Assembly: GCA_013398275.1 (NCBI GenBank)
Contig: VZSE01009352.1
Location: 127,416-191,415 of the forward strand
Direction of reading: 5' to 3'
DNA: 64,000 bases
DNA from: Promerops cafer
Taxonomy: Eukaryota > Chordata > Aves > Passeriformes > Nectariniidae
A model generated the notes under the pieces. It was not told where the DNA came from. It saw only the letters and a list, made by a program, of their open reading frames with translations, and ran no database searches. This document shows positions 46,284 to 60,338 of the stretch, piece after piece; the first letter of the stretch is position 1; each line of letters starts with the position of its first letter. The position numbers and the translations under genes are program-made.

Positions 46284-48840
46284 AACACTAACATCAGTAT
46301 CTAGGCAATAGGCAGAAGATCATTTGTAGATAGGCAGCCAGTTTTTAAAACATTTAAACTCTTTACGTAACCGTGAGGTTATTATACATTTCCAGTCTGT
46401 TCTGCTTCAAGGAATGCAGAGTGAATTTAAAAGCAAACAAAATAAAGATATTCTTAACAAGTTCTCCTACTTAATGGTGAGTAGAATTTTCCTCTCAAAT
46501 TCCTTGCAAATCTATTTCTATTTTAACTACAGAACCTAGAACACAGGTATTTTCCTTTTTTCCATATATACATGCATGTGATTTGTAGCATTAACAGCAA
46601 CACTTTTCATGTCTTTTTCGATGGAGGACAGCAAATATATACGGTGTTTCCAGACCAGGTTAAGAATGTGTGAATACTAAATGCTTCCAGTCAGTCACAT
46701 TTTTGCAGTTGGAATAAAAATCCAGTCTCTGCTTGGCTGGATACTTAATTTATTGTATTTTAACTCCTACATTTAACCCCTAATGACATTTTGATCTCTA
46801 AAATCTGAAGTTATCCTGAGAAGAATATTATCTGCTTTATAATCAGAAATAATCAGCTCTTCAGCTGCAGGCAATATGTGTTCTATTCAGCAAATCTGTT
46901 GCATGATTCACTGTTCAGCACAAAGAATCTATTCTCTTACATGTGAATACTATCTTCTCTCCAAAATTTGCTTTTCTTATTCAGGCAAAAATTCTATTGG
47001 TCTTACTGTTAATTTGAGTATAAGGGATTAAGATCTCCAGGTAGAGTCATGGAAAAAAAAAAAAAAGAGAGAAAAGAACTACTTTATAAAATTTTATTCA
47101 AAGGAATGTTACTATTTTCTAACTGAAAATAATTCTTACACAGCTAATACATTCCTTTCTAGGACTTCCAAGGAATTCCAAGGGGCCCTATGGAACTAGA
47201 AAACACAAGATATGCCATCTGCCGTGTGCAGATCTTCATCTTTCTGCACTGCCACCTCATATCCCACACAAAATTAATAATCATGGACAAACACTTTCCC
47301 AGTTAGTCAACACAGATTAATTCCTCTGAAAATCCATCAAATGTTCAGGAGGAGACAGTCAGTCTGTAATTTTTAATTATTTTTTTTATGAGTATGGAGC
47401 AGGCTTTCTAGGAAAGTTGTATATAATGCAGTCTTTTCCCATTTCAGACTCTTTGAAACTGTGGTCTCTTCATACTCCATGCAGAAAAATTTTATCATGG
47501 TTCTGGAGATAGGGGCTACTGTGAATGAAATGAGTTTTGTTGCTGAGCATGTGGACTTTCTTGCTGCAAATGTTAGACAATAGAACTAACTGTAAGTAGG
47601 CTTATGACAGGATAAACTTTTCCACCTATGGCTTTCAGAGTTGGATAAAATAATTTGAAATGTCACAACACAGAGAATCAAGCACCAAAGCAATTACTCT
47701 TGTGTCTTGCTGGAAAGAATGCAAGCTTTTCATGATAATTGATTTCCCTCAAAATAAGGGATTTTTCTGATTGCTACTCTTTGAATCTAGAAGCCAAGAT
47801 TATTCCACAAGAAACTAAAGATTATTTTATTATGAAAAGCTGAAGAAGAACCTGAGTAATTTCATCTCTAATTCTGCTGTTGATTAGCATTGCCTTTAGA
47901 TCCCATCCCCCTCACTGCAATTTCCTTTCTTAAAAAATTTCTTCTCTAGTTAAATAAATGCCTCAGCTGACTTTATGTCCTTCCTCAAATAAAAAATTCC
48001 TGAGGGAATTCCTTTAAGGCATTATCATCAATATCAGAGATATTATTTGCTTTTCCAGCCTTTTCTTTGCCATTAATTATTTTGATGTGTGATTATAATA
48101 TAGTTTCTGTTTAAGAAAGACAAGATGTCAAGTAGACAGCTAAATACCAGGTTTAATTCCTGCAGAACTGAATTACATAAGATTGACAAGTAATACTGCT
48201 TGCTTAGTACTAAATAAACAATGCAATTTATTCTAATGTACTTTCCATAGTAAACCCACTGTTATCACTCAACTTGCCATCACCATTCCATCTTGCATGT
48301 GATTCCACAGGGGAATCCTAGTGGTGGTGATACGTGACATTACTAGAATCTGTATTTCTGGCTATACCATTGTTCGAATTAATAAGCAGCAAACATCTCA
48401 GATTGTAAAATAATGAGATACTATGAATTATTAACAAATTCTCAAAAAAAGAGAACTGTTTCTTGAAGAATTTTATATAGTTTATATTGTCATATTTTTG
48501 AATGAAGAGTAAATATCAAAATTCTTGGGGTCTTGACAGACATTGGGTAGTCACAGAGAGTTCTACACTATTTTTAATGTCAGTGAATCATGGCTAATAT
48601 TTATGGTACCTTAGTGAAATACTCACAACACAGACTGAGAGCATATAGAATATGCCTGAGTTTATTTAAGGGGTTATGATTTGTGTTGGTATTCTTCAAG
48701 GGCAATAAAAAACAAGCTGTGCAATGCAGTCTCCCACATATTGTTTCTGTGATTCCCATTTCAAAAATTATGTCCTCAGACAACTTTTGACAAAACATTG
48801 GATAAGGTGTTGGTACTTGCTGATATATCTTGACCAGCTG
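46284..48840. other. Unassigned AT-rich DNA
   Basis: No gene or repeat recognised. A poly(A) tract is at 47053-47066. Confidence 0.5.
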
Positions 48841-48868
48841 AAAAAAAAAACCCAAACCCAATTAAACA
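48841..48868 (+). repeat. Short poly(A)-CCCAAACCC tract
   Basis: A-run followed by CCCAAACCCAATTAAAC, similar in style to 30327-30368. Confidence 0.7.
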
Positions 48869-48917
48869 AAAGTCCCAATTTCACAGACAAGAAGCAGCAG
48901 AGATGATAAATAACGGA

Positions 48918-49010
48918 TTTCAAAGAATCATAGAATGACTTGGGTTGGAAGGAATCTTTAAGATCACCTAGTTCCAAGCTCCTTGCCTTGGGCAGGATTT
49001 GATGTAACTG
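48918..49010 (-). mobile_element. CR1 LINE 3' terminus, reverse strand
   Basis: CAAAGAATCATAGAATGACT then TGGGTTGGAAGGAATCTTTA, AGATCACCTAGTTCCAAGCT and TTGCCTTGGGCAGGATTTGA form a clear reversed CR1 3' end, truncated after about 90 bases. Confidence 0.87.
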
Positions 49011-49324
49011 ACTACAGCATGCTTTTTAATCACATGCAACTAATTTCCATGTTTTGATCCAGTATCAGGTGAAGCTTGGTCATGGAATTTTTTGAATTTT
49101 CACTTAAGATTTGAATTTGTCTTATATACATTTTCCATATGTCTTCCACACATTTATCAAAACTACCAAGTCATTTAATTTCTGGGATACAGTGTTTATA
49201 AATAAATACATGAATAGATAAGAAAGAAGCAACTCTGCATATATATGCAAAGAAATATCCCTTTACATAACAGCAATTTGTTGTGTTAGAATCTGCTTTT
49301 AGAAGAGTGTCTGAACAAATATGA

Positions 49325-49460
49325 TTGGATGGGATTGAGACTAAGACACCGGATTAAGAGATCAGTATTCAACTTCTGTCTGTGGAACACATTTCCTGAT
49401 TACCTCAAGCACACCACCTCACCTTTCCATATCTCATTCCTCTGCCTTTTTCTTTTTTTT
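49325..49460 (+). mobile_element. Possible MIR (CORE-SINE) remnant
   Basis: The stretch follows the outline of MIR: a tRNA-like part (GACTAAGACACCGGATTAAGA), then ATTCAACTTCTGTCTGTGG, then ACATTTCCTGATTACCTCAA, CACCACCTCACCTTTCC and CTCATTCCTCTGCC. These correspond to MIR 'tgtgtgaccttgggcaagt-cacttaacctctctgtgcctcagt'. MIR copies in birds are very old and few. Identification is by eye and tentative. Confidence 0.4.
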
Positions 49461-49599
49461 TTAATTATTGCATGAATCCATTTTACTTACAAATAATGCA
49501 TAGGACAATGATCATGAAATTTGCTAGCCAAAAACGTGCCACTGAAGCAATTATTCAAATGAAACAGTCAAAGGTGTATGACCTCACTATTCACAAACA

Positions 49600-49630
49600 A
49601 AATTATATATGTGTATATATATATATATCT
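49600..49630. repeat. AT/GT dinucleotide microsatellite
   Basis: TATATATGTGTATATATATATATAT-type run; unremarkable. Confidence 0.8.
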
Positions 49631-49836
49631 ACATGCAAATAAAATTTATTTCTGTAAAAGTGATGGAGAAAATTAAAACCTGCTATACAGAGCCAAGAAA
49701 CTTTCTTCCAACTGTTTATTTATGACACTTCTATTTCTTCAGTCAGAAAATAATCTGGGTATTTTCTGTTTTGGGACCAATTTCATTACCTGAAATTCCT
49801 TGGCCTGATCGTTTCCTGCTGTCACCTTTCCTCCTT

Positions 49837-49863
49837 TCTTGAGGAAAGATCCTTTCCTCAAGA
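49837..49863. repeat. Perfect 12-bp inverted repeat
   Basis: TCTTGAGGAAAG (49837-49848) and CTTTCCTCAAGA (49852-49863) are exact reverse complements separated by only ATC. It would form a very tight hairpin. No gene context. Confidence 0.9.
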
Positions 49864-52800
49864 ATATCATAAGTATAACAGATTCAAAGAAAGAGGTACA
49901 AATTGTGTTAAGCTAGCACTCCAAATATGTATTTTGGATAGTTAATACATGGAGGGAATTAACATAGTTTCACTACCATTATATGAGATACATTTTCAGA
50001 GGATCATGGCACTAAAGCTTTGAAAAATAACTAGTTGCCAGTCTAGAATAACCATTACAAGGAACTTTTTGGGTTGGAATGACTGAAATATATCTTCTTT
50101 GGTCAACATTTTAATGATTTCTGTCAGTCTTTCTTTAAATCTTTGATGCTTCTCTCAGTCAAACAGACTGATGAAACCTTGCAGCTAGAAATAGCAGAAA
50201 GTATTTTTTCTTAGTTCATGAACTGCCAAAATAGGACTATGAACTTTTTTTTAGCCAATAAAAAAGATTTATATTACTACTTGTATAGTCTTTTCAGGCC
50301 AAAGCAGCACATCTTTTATATGAAGCTGAAAAGTTATTCTTAATCTATTTAAAATGTAAATATATTCAAGATGCAATAGGTATTATTAGTAGTCCTGGTG
50401 TAATAATACTAGGAGTTTTACTTTAAATTATCTAATTAATGCATAAAAATACAAATAATTATTAATATCTTTAATATTTTTATACAAAACGTTTTGTATA
50501 ACTCTGTTTCTCTGAGATTCTGCTTGTACAACCAATGCTGTTCTGAGGGTGTTATTTGGTAAGCACCCCAACTCCTTCTCCAGGTTACAGATCCTGGTGT
50601 GGGTATCCAGATATTGGTAATGGGGCTTTCTTCCTCACTTTTGTTTTGACACATGGAGAACACCTCATTCTCTCTTCATTGCTCTGTAACTTCACACTAC
50701 ACCAACATTTACTATACATGCTGTGGTTTACATGATCTATGTGTGACTCACATGATCTACATTTACATGAGCTCTTTCTTGCTCTCTTTGTTAACCACTG
50801 AAACAGAATGTATCCATCTCACAAGGCTGCACTCCTTTAATATTCATTAGCCAGAAACTGCTGACCTGTTCTTAGACCTGAGGCTTTTGATGCTGTCATG
50901 TGCACGTGCTTACAAGGCTTCTGCTGCATCAAGACATCATCCTGTGCTTGCACTCCTCTGCACCCAACCAGTATTTTAGGGTAATAGATACTACACAAAA
51001 TACCTTTTATCAATGTAACAGAAATTAATCAATTTTTTTGTAACACTAGACATTGTACCTGCTATACAAAATTGCAAAAAGCTGAGAAAAATGAAAACAA
51101 AAAAGGTTACATTCACCTTGCTACTGGACAATGGTTCTTACAGCTAAGCAAGCTAAAACAAAGTGCCAGAAAGTCCCAAAATAAGCCCAGACAAAACAAA
51201 TATTAAGATATTCAGTCATGAGGCTTACAGAGTTAGTACCTCCTGTCACCTGTTAAATCAATGGCAATCCCATATTTTCAAATTTACAAAAGGCCAGTGC
51301 TCTCTGCAGCAACACTCTTCAAAGCTCATAGAAATCAACTTCTCAAGAGGTATGCTGACAGCTGGCATTCCATACCTCCTGCCAGCAATAGAGTGATGGG
51401 GGTGATAGCTGAGCAGAAGTCAACTTGTGTGTAGGAATACTTTTCACTCAAAAAGATTCTGTACAAAAATGCTATATCAAAAGAAAGGTAGTCTAGATGC
51501 AGAGACAGCTCTGAAGAAATAGATCTATCCTGTGAATTGCAGCTTTATTACCTCTTCCATATAGATAAATTTAATATATCTAACAAGATTAATGTCTTCC
51601 TGGGCATCTTCCTCCCCTCTCCAGATCCTTTCTCTTGAAGAGGATGATAAAAAATAGAATACAGATTGCAGAAGTAAATTTATATCTGCCCACTTACATA
51701 TGGCCCACTTATTTAGTTTTTAATTATCAACAGTTTTGGTTGAATATTCTGCATTTTTACTTGGAGGCCATCTCAAAATTGCTCCCTGATCAACTGCAAT
51801 AGTTGCTTAAGTGGAAGAATTTTTCAGTGAATATATGGAAACCTTGGGTTCTTTCGAAATTTTAGTTTTCATTTCTTTATGACAAGAAGAGGGAAATTAA
51901 TTCCACTCTGAAAGAAGAAAATGGGAAGCTATTGTAAAAGCAAACCAACAACACACCTATTTCATTAACAGAAGTGGTGCTTAAGCTCCTGTGAGTACTT
52001 GCTCATTTCTTTTACATATTGAACAGATCTGACTTATTATTTAGTTCTCCATAGACATCTGTGAGGCTTATGAGACCTTGGAATCATGGTCTCTACACAC
52101 ATCAATTCTACAAAATATTTTTAATGTAGCTCTTACAGAGTCTTGCATATAGTTTAAAGGCATATGAGCTTATGATGCTAATGAAGGACATTGTCAACTT
52201 CATTAAATTTCACTGAAGACAGCTGTGTCAACAATATTTTTGTGCAAGTGTTTTGTGATGATTTGGCTCTTGACTGAAGTATGGTCCTATTTTTCTTCAT
52301 TCCTCTCCTGTTCAAAGGCTGTGAAGAATGAAAAAAAAGTATAAAGCTGACACAAAGGAAATAGCATTAATTATATTGAGACAATCTGCTAGCACTCAGG
52401 GTGGATTAGGTCTTTTTACAATTAGGTTTCACCAGAATCAAGTTCCTGTGCTTGTTCCACTGATGGCTGAACAGCTAGGTAGGTCATTTGTCACGAACAT
52501 AAAAGAATTTAGTCTTTTTGAAGCAGGGAATCCAAGCCTACAAGACCATCAGTAATTCATACTGTAATTCCATCTTTGCATAATCAGAGAGATTAGCTGC
52601 CAGCAGCCTGTTTATGTGCAAGAGCATAGCAAAATCTTGCAGTTAGTTTTCCTTGTAAGCCTATAAATTTTTATGAGGTTTATATATTTCAGTCAGAAAA
52701 ACATATTTTGAGGAGGAATAAATATTTTTTAAGCTAAATATATTTCACTTTTTTTTGTGTGTGTGACATTTGGATATTGCTTTGGCATTTTTTATGAGAA

Positions 52801-53719
52801 GTAGCCAAAAGTAAATTGTGCTCTCTTTTTGTGATTGGTAGACAAGGTAAAAAGCTTGAATTTGGAACTGTTAAATACAGATGACCACTGAATGAATTTG
52901 AATTTCAGTGCTTCAATCAACTAATCTGGAAAACTGGATATTAGCAGGATCTGACTGAAAAACAGATGTAGCACAACAGATACAGTTTCCATAAACAAAT
53001 CACAGCCTAAAACTGTGTGAAATTACATGTAGTTACTGTAAAGCAGTACAAGGAGAAATAAATTTGTGATATTTTTGATTGTAAAAATCAGAGACAAGTT
53101 CAGACACCTTGTTATCATTCCAACACATCTTTGTAGTGAGAGGTTAAATAACATGTCACTGCAAATTATTTTGAGGGGAAAAATAGTATTTGAAATCTGG
53201 GAGACCTAATGTAGTAGAGTATCATCTAATGAAGAATATATTTGGCAGAATCTAGTCAAAATGAAAAGGTGAAACATCAGATACCTTACTCATTTTATTG
53301 TAATTTGAAATAATTAAAGAGATCCTTTATAATTACGCATGTTTATAGTCTTTATGTTATTGAATCTTTGCTAGACCTCACACATATTCCTATAATACAT
53401 TTCTTGAGTCCAGTGCATTATCTTTTGTTTTTTTTTCAATCAGTGATGTGGTTTCATGTGGTATAGGAAGAAATATCTGAACAACTGAAGGAGCCAGGCC
53501 CTTCCTCTCTGTAGAAGAGGCTGTTGGTATGGAATGTCTCATTTAAATGAAGGATGCAAAGCTCACTAGCTTTAGTGGTCTAAGTACATCACAATATAGG
53601 TACCACCAAGGGAAGTTTTTCTTTAAATCCCAGTGGTTTGCATGGCTGAAATATTGTAATGAATAGCTACATGGTTTTTTAGGAAAAAGAGGCCAGTAAA
53701 GCAAAGTGGCGCAGTTGCC
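49864..53719. other. Unassigned AT-rich DNA
   Basis: No gene or repeat recognised over about 3.8 kb. A near-tandem repeat of ACATGATCTA occurs around 50727-50762. Confidence 0.5.
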
Positions 53720-53832
53720 CTTGATGTCAGAGAACATCTGGAATGTCTCTGGACAGTCTGGAGTTCTGTCCCAGGGAGAATGATGAGTGCCCCTTCCACC
53801 CTAACTCGTGCTATTTGTCTGTGATTCTGTGC
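53720..53832 (+). mobile_element. Doubtful CR1-type tail
   Basis: GCCCCTTCCACCCTAACTCG followed by TTTGTCTGTGATTCTGTG resembles a CR1 3' terminus (CCTTCCAACCCTGAC...TTCTGTGATTCTGTG). The upstream block (GAACATCTGGAATGTCTCTGG) may belong to the same element. Too diverged to be certain. Confidence 0.38.
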
Positions 53833-56800
53833 ATGAATTACACATGTGTACATTAATGGTTTCTCCTTCTTCATCATGGAATCCAGTTGGGATCATTTCA
53901 TGTATTTTCTAACACATTTCTACATAATTTTCTCAATTAGTCTGCATGCAGCACCATAATATTTCCAAATGTACTGTCCATGGTGCCTTTAGGTATGTTA
54001 GATACTCTTGTCCTCTGTGTTACCCCTAGGTTTGCCCCAGCTCCAGGCCTGCATAACTGGCTGTGGGTGACATGAGTATAGATGTGGTGTCTCCAGTGCC
54101 AGTCTGTGCCTGTGCCACCTCCCTCATCAATCTGTGTCTGCACTTCTGAGCTTTGCACCCCGTGTCCTCACTTCTCAAGGCCTCTGCTATCACACTGGAT
54201 TCCAGTTTCTCTACCCTGCATCACTACGGTGCAGTCATAAATATCTCATTCTCTATAGAAAAACTGCTTGTAAATGCTATCTATAAAAATCCATATTTGC
54301 ATTATACAAAGCTAAACAAAAAAAAATATCTGCCAGCTCAGTTGAAAAACCTCTGTCATGGCTAAACTAAATAAAACAGCTGTAGGCAGGTCAAGGTACC
54401 TGCAGACAGAACACATCAGACAAGCCTCAGTTCTGAGGCTGTGCAAACTCGGTATGAAGCTTAAGTCCTGCTAGTAGGCATGACAATGCAGCATTACAGG
54501 GCTACACAGTTACACCTCTTTACTCCTAAACTTTAGGATGCTTAGTAGTATCAAGAATGAAGCCAAACATGCAAGCAGAGGTAGGATGGAGTGATTCAAA
54601 AATCCTGATATCGTTGCATTGATTATTTTAGTGTGTATGTGTATGTTCTCAACATATATCTCCATATATATTTTTTCCCCCTATATACTATCTGCCAAGC
54701 ACACTCGGAGGATTTTGACCTTGTGATTCAGGCCAAGGATAAAATAGTTGTGTTTCTGCCTGAGTGGAAAGCTCTTTTAGACACACTTCTTCTTCTTAGG
54801 GAAAAAAATATAAACAATAAAAAATGTAGATTTTTTTCTTTCCCTATACAACTTCTCCCCCCGCCCCCTGTATTTTCCTGTGGGACTTGGTACAAAAACT
54901 GCATAACATGTTTTTTTGTTTATTTTTATTTAGACACCATATACACTCAAATTTAAGGCTGGTTGTAATGTATATATTGTACACAGGTAAGATATTTGTA
55001 TGTAGATAACTCAACTCTTGTTTTGCAACTTGGAAGAATTTTTTTTTGCCAAAACCCTGAAAAAACATGATTGAATTTATCTTGGCACTATTTTATTCCT
55101 TAAATGTAATTAGCAATAGTCAGATATCTTAAATGTATTTGAACACCCTTCTCTAAAGCTTAGTAGGTCATGTCTCTAGAGCAAGACCTCTGCAATACAG
55201 TAGAACATATGTGGTAAGATTTTGGAAGCTCAGCTGTGTTTCAGATGCATTTATAATAATTGCTTTTGACTAGAGATTATAGGTCTCTGTGAGTAGTTCT
55301 TCTGAAGCATTTCTAGGCAGTGATAGACATAGTGCAAAAGACACTTAAGACAGTGTTTATGTGCAGCCCTAAAGGTACTTTGAAAAGGCTCAGTTTTTTT
55401 GAACAGATGGTGTAATTTGCTTCCTGTTGCTTTTAAGGGATGTCTTCCTTATCCTGAGGTATTCTAGCACACTCTCATGCAAATACTATTTGTCCATTGC
55501 AACTGTTTCTTTTTTCTTTGTTTTAATTCTCCTCTGACTTATCTTTCACTTTTATTGTGTAATAATTTTTTCAGGGGATTACTGGACGAATAAGCCTGAT
55601 GTCGCTGTGACAAATATGTCTAGCAATGTTAGTAACAATGCTCCTCCCTCACTTTTATTATTCTGAGATAGCACATTAAAAATTGCTTCTCTGAAATGAT
55701 AAAAAAAATTGCTAATATAATGTAACGATGAATACATTACACCATATTGCTGGAGCTTCATGTGAAATCAACCTATGACAAAGACTAATTCAAAAATGCA
55801 ATTTAATATAGCTATTTTTATTCTTAGAGGACATGACAATTGTGCTCTGAAGACCTGTCCACTGTCATCACTGAAGAAAAGAACCCTTTCCCTTAAAACT
55901 GCACAATGCTGAGATAGCAATTCTTGAAATCCTTCCTTCCATAATGTGGTATTTTCCAAAAAAGAGAATGGCAGTCGGAGAGAACCATGCTGATTCTCTG
56001 CTGGAGAACACTGCAAACAATCAGGGCCACCATTTTGTTAAACCTTCATAGTGCCCCATGATCACAACAGTGGTGGCTGTCAGAGGAGGATGTTTATGCT
56101 ACCCCATGAAATGAATGAATTCTGTTATGCAGACGCCTTTATTTTTTATTTATAACGATAACTGAACCACTACTTCTGAAGCTCAGGAAGCAAGTTCAGG
56201 GGCAGCACTACATTACTTAAACTGTTTTACCATGCTTGCTTGTAGCTGCATGCTCGGGGAAATTTAAGTTTGTGTCATGTGTTGGAAGATGTGAACTTCT
56301 CACGACATCTCTATTTTCCTTGTTTTCTAGATCTGTGGCAGAGAAACTGCACAATGAAAACATTGACTGTGTGTGACTCTGAGAATATTTGCCACAGGCT
56401 AAGGGTGTTCATCTGCCTAAACATGCCTATGTACCCAGATACAGGCAGTTATCTACTGAGTCTTCCAACACTGAGCTGCCCTGTCCTGAATCAGCTCCAG
56501 CTCAGAAGCTATCTAACTTAATTTGTGAAATGCAGTGCCTCATCTAAAGCAGCAGCTGTAAGAATATAGAAAATGATGGAAGCACAGATCTGCTTAGATC
56601 CCTGTCTTAATTGTGATGGTGAGACATGTAAACAGAATTACGGTCATGAGCACTTGTGATCATCAAGGACTACTCAGCAGATTGTGCTGAGCAAATCTAA
56701 TTAGGATAATTATTAACCTCCTACTCAAATGCTTTTTTTCATCATGTAAGACAGTTTAGGCTTTTTCATCCTGTATTAATGTTGTGATACATAAAGCAGT

Positions 56801-59800
56801 AGCAAAGTTTTACCTCAGATGAGGCTTGTATTTTAAGGAAATATTTCAGTGCGGACAATATACAGTTGTTTGTTAACAACCTTCATGACGAAAGACAAAA
56901 CTGAAATAATGCCACTTGCTTAACATGTTTTTGAACTGTTGTCATTTGATACTGAAATATTGTGTTTAACAACCTATGCTGGAAACCACAGTAACCCACA
57001 ATGAAACACTCAAAACCTCCTTATTTTAGTTTCAGCAACAGCTTTTCCATAACATAGCTGCTTTTACATGCTCCTGTTCCATCAAGGTTATTCCTAAAAT
57101 AGTTGAACTTTGTTTCAAAAGGGTAGTGTGGTCATCTGCACTTTTTTTTAAACATGTGGTATGCAGAACAAATATACAGCTTTTCTCTTTTTTTTTTTTT
57201 AGTAATAGCTAGGCACTTAACTTCAGATGGAAAAACAAGAAAGGGAGAAAGAAATGAAGTTATTTCACATCACAGTACAAATAATGATAAAAGGAATAAG
57301 TGGAAAGCCAATTTAAATGCAACTGAATGTAGCTAGCATGATTCAGTAACTGAGAGGAGGATAAGTCAAGGACATACCGTACTCATTATTAACACTTAAG
57401 GGCCAAGTCTTGTGTTTTCACTAGTTCATCAAACAAAATGAAGAAAACAAATCAAGTCAAAACAAAAAAGCATTAATTTTTGTAATATCAAGTTCCCTCA
57501 GAAAGACCTAAGAAGCCTAAAAATAATACTGAAGTGTTATGTCTGTCAGTCCAAACATCATATATTATTTAATGAAAAACATCTAAAAATTAAATGTAAC
57601 TTTAATGAAAAATACTACTTTTTTAATTCTTGCACCTCAATGCTTTCCAAAAGACAATGTTGTTCTACTTGAGTAAAGTTTCTTTTAAAGCATTTTCTAT
57701 TAAATATAGCAAGCACCTGGGGAGCACTTGGAACAAAAATAAACTGATCTCAGAGACATCAAAAGGGTTTTTTTTCCCCAAGTTTATTGTAGAACACAAC
57801 AAAATAAAAATTAAAAATGGGTTATATAAGACTATTCTCTTCAAACCTTCAAACAATTATACATGTGTACTTCTGCAGAAAACACATGGTATTTTCTGGA
57901 CATTCTTCCTAAATATTGCTTGGAAAAGATGCTTGTGAAGACAGTACATGTCTCTTGCTTTTCCTCCTATTCCTCAGATGCGAGAAAATCTCACACCAAG
58001 GAACAGTGACAGACCCAGGAGAGAAGGAGTTTAATTGGGTGCTCTGAATTGCTGAATAAATGTTTCCATTGCTGACCTTGGCAACAAAGGGTGATTTCAA
58101 TCACTTGTTGAAAATGACAGTAAGAACTGCTCAGACTTAAAAATTCATTTTTTTTTTAATCTAAGACAAAGTAGATGAATCTCTTACTGCGTTGGCTCCT
58201 ACTGAACTGCACGTTACATGTGAATGAATGAAATGGCTACCAGCTGCCCTTCTTCCCTGATTTTGCTTCCCTAGAAACACAACTTTGTTAACACGCAGAA
58301 GTTTCTGATCAGCCATGGTTCCTTAGATTGACACATTACAAGGAGACACAATTGGCTGCTGCTCAGTCATTGGACTAAATTATAAACTGTAGTGGTTTAG
58401 GATGTTGGAGAGGATCAATGTGACAGGTCAGGGTGATAAATGCTTTAGCAAACCTGGTTTCAATGGCTAATGTTAGTCAACACGGGAAGTTACAGGCTTG
58501 TAACAGTTGGCATGAATACAGCCCCATCAGTATGATCCTTCCAAGCTGTGTGGATTAGTCCTGCATAAAATGCAAGCTTGTCTGTTAAAATATATTTTTC
58601 ACAATTCTATTGTGAGCAAAGGCATTCCTGGATATCCCGCTGAATCTTGACAGTGTGTTAATAGTGACTGACGAGTTACTTAGCATCCCATCAAGAAATC
58701 CTTCAAAGCAGGTCCATCAGTCCTGACTGCAGTTACCCCTGTTATGCTCTCACAAACGTCATAATGCATCACTAGGCTACCCTATGTATCATCTGGAAAG
58801 CTGGTCTTTCTTTTGGTGAAGAAAGAAAAAACAGATCTTGTGTTAAGCGCTGAGAGCTAGTCCCTTCAAGGACTTATGGATCAAATGATGAATGAGAATG
58901 TTCAGTCATGCTTCCTTCTCTGATTGACAGTGTACAGAACTGCACCAGCAGTCATGTAAAGAAGGGAAGACACATCTGTGATGCAAATGTGAAACAAATT
59001 ACACCACAAGCCAGTAGGTGACTGGCTGACACCAAGCACTAACGAAAGAGGAGCTTTGCTGCGTCTTAGGAACTTCAGCAGGGAAGAAAAGGATAAAGAT
59101 TGTCATGACCATCTGGTTGCCTCATGTGAATAAAGAAGTGGTAAATAAGTTCACTTTCCTTTTAATGTACTCATTGAATGATGCAATTCTTGCATACACT
59201 TTTGTATTGTACTGGTAGAATTATTTTCTTTTACTTACATTTATTTTTCATTTTTGTATCATTTTATTTGGACATATGTAATCACTCACCTCTCTCTTCA
59301 CTTATATAAACTCAGGTATCCCCTGTTAGTGAGACTTGTATCAGTTTAAGAGAAACTATAAAGTCATTTGCTGAATAAATTTTTAGTAACTTATCTTTGC
59401 TGAGGGAAGAAATTTGCAGGTACCCAATGTGTATTGTTGGAGAGACTTTCCATTCGGACTTCAGAACTTAAAGGACAGAGAACATGGAGCGATTCTTTGT
59501 GTGTCTGAGCTTGGTCCTACCAGCCATCCTGGCCACTGTGGTTATTGGCAGGGATACATGGTACAGGTTTCCCAGGGAGGATGGAAGGGGAAAAGGAAAT
59601 CCCATACTTCCTCCTTTCTTTATTCCTGGTAAAAGCATTCCATTATTTTGTTTTGTTTTGTTTTTTACTTTCCCTCCCAACTCCATGCACTGTGTTATCC
59701 AAAGACCCCAACATCTCAGCAGAGAAGTAAGTAGATAGGTGGCCTGAGATAACTGTGTAATGAAGTTGAGGCTGCTTCTCTCCTGGTGAGAAAAAGTAAT

Positions 59801-60333
59801 TGGGCAGCTCATAAAGTTTCTGCCTCAGCATCTGTTTTCCTAAGAGACACCAAAAACAGGCACTGTCAAAACTGTTTGGAATACAAGGGAAAGAGTGAGT
59901 AAAAAGTGCTGGGATGATGTTCATCTTGCCTAACTTAAGCTGCTTAAATCAGGTATCTCGTCTACTACAAAGTTTTCAGAGTTGACAGAGGGAAATAAGG
60001 GTATACTCCAGAGGCTGTCATCCTATCCAAGGGTATTAAAACACAGGAATAAAATGTTCTCTGGAATTGCCTGCTTGCACTAGCTAAAGAATAAACCTAA
60101 TGAGAATGTACAAAATGCTTAACTTCTAGTTGGTTAAATGTGAGTGAGATTAATGTAGTTTCCAGTATCCCTTCAGATTCTCTAATTTGCTTGTCTTCAT
60201 AATTAGGTATTAAGATTAAATTACTTAATTTTTCAAAAAAACACTTACATTACTAATTTATACTCATGTTATAATCTTGATACAGGTGACAACTCTGGAG
60301 AAATAAATCTAACCCTGACTATAAAGGTGATAT
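53833..60333. other. Unassigned DNA
   Basis: About 6.5 kb without a recognisable gene. The parts at 53980-54230, 58200-59100 and 59400-59720 are somewhat less AT-rich. Short open frames include 107 codons at 54633-54956 and 114 codons (minus) at 59468-59812; none has recognisable content. One plus frame at 59484 starts with a hydrophobic run resembling a signal peptide, but it has no continuation and no upstream signals. Confidence 0.5.
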
Positions 60334-60338
60334 GATAC
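60334..60338 (+). repeat. Target-site duplication, left (GATAC)
   Basis: GATAC directly precedes TGTCGCGACC and is repeated at 61257-61261 after CTCCCA. Five-base duplications are typical of ERVL elements. Confidence 0.6.

Noticed and set aside
59484..59738. Frame beginning with a hydrophobic, signal-peptide-like stretch
   Set aside because: No family match, no upstream exon or promoter signal and an overlapping frame on the other strand; a chance hydrophobic run is likely.
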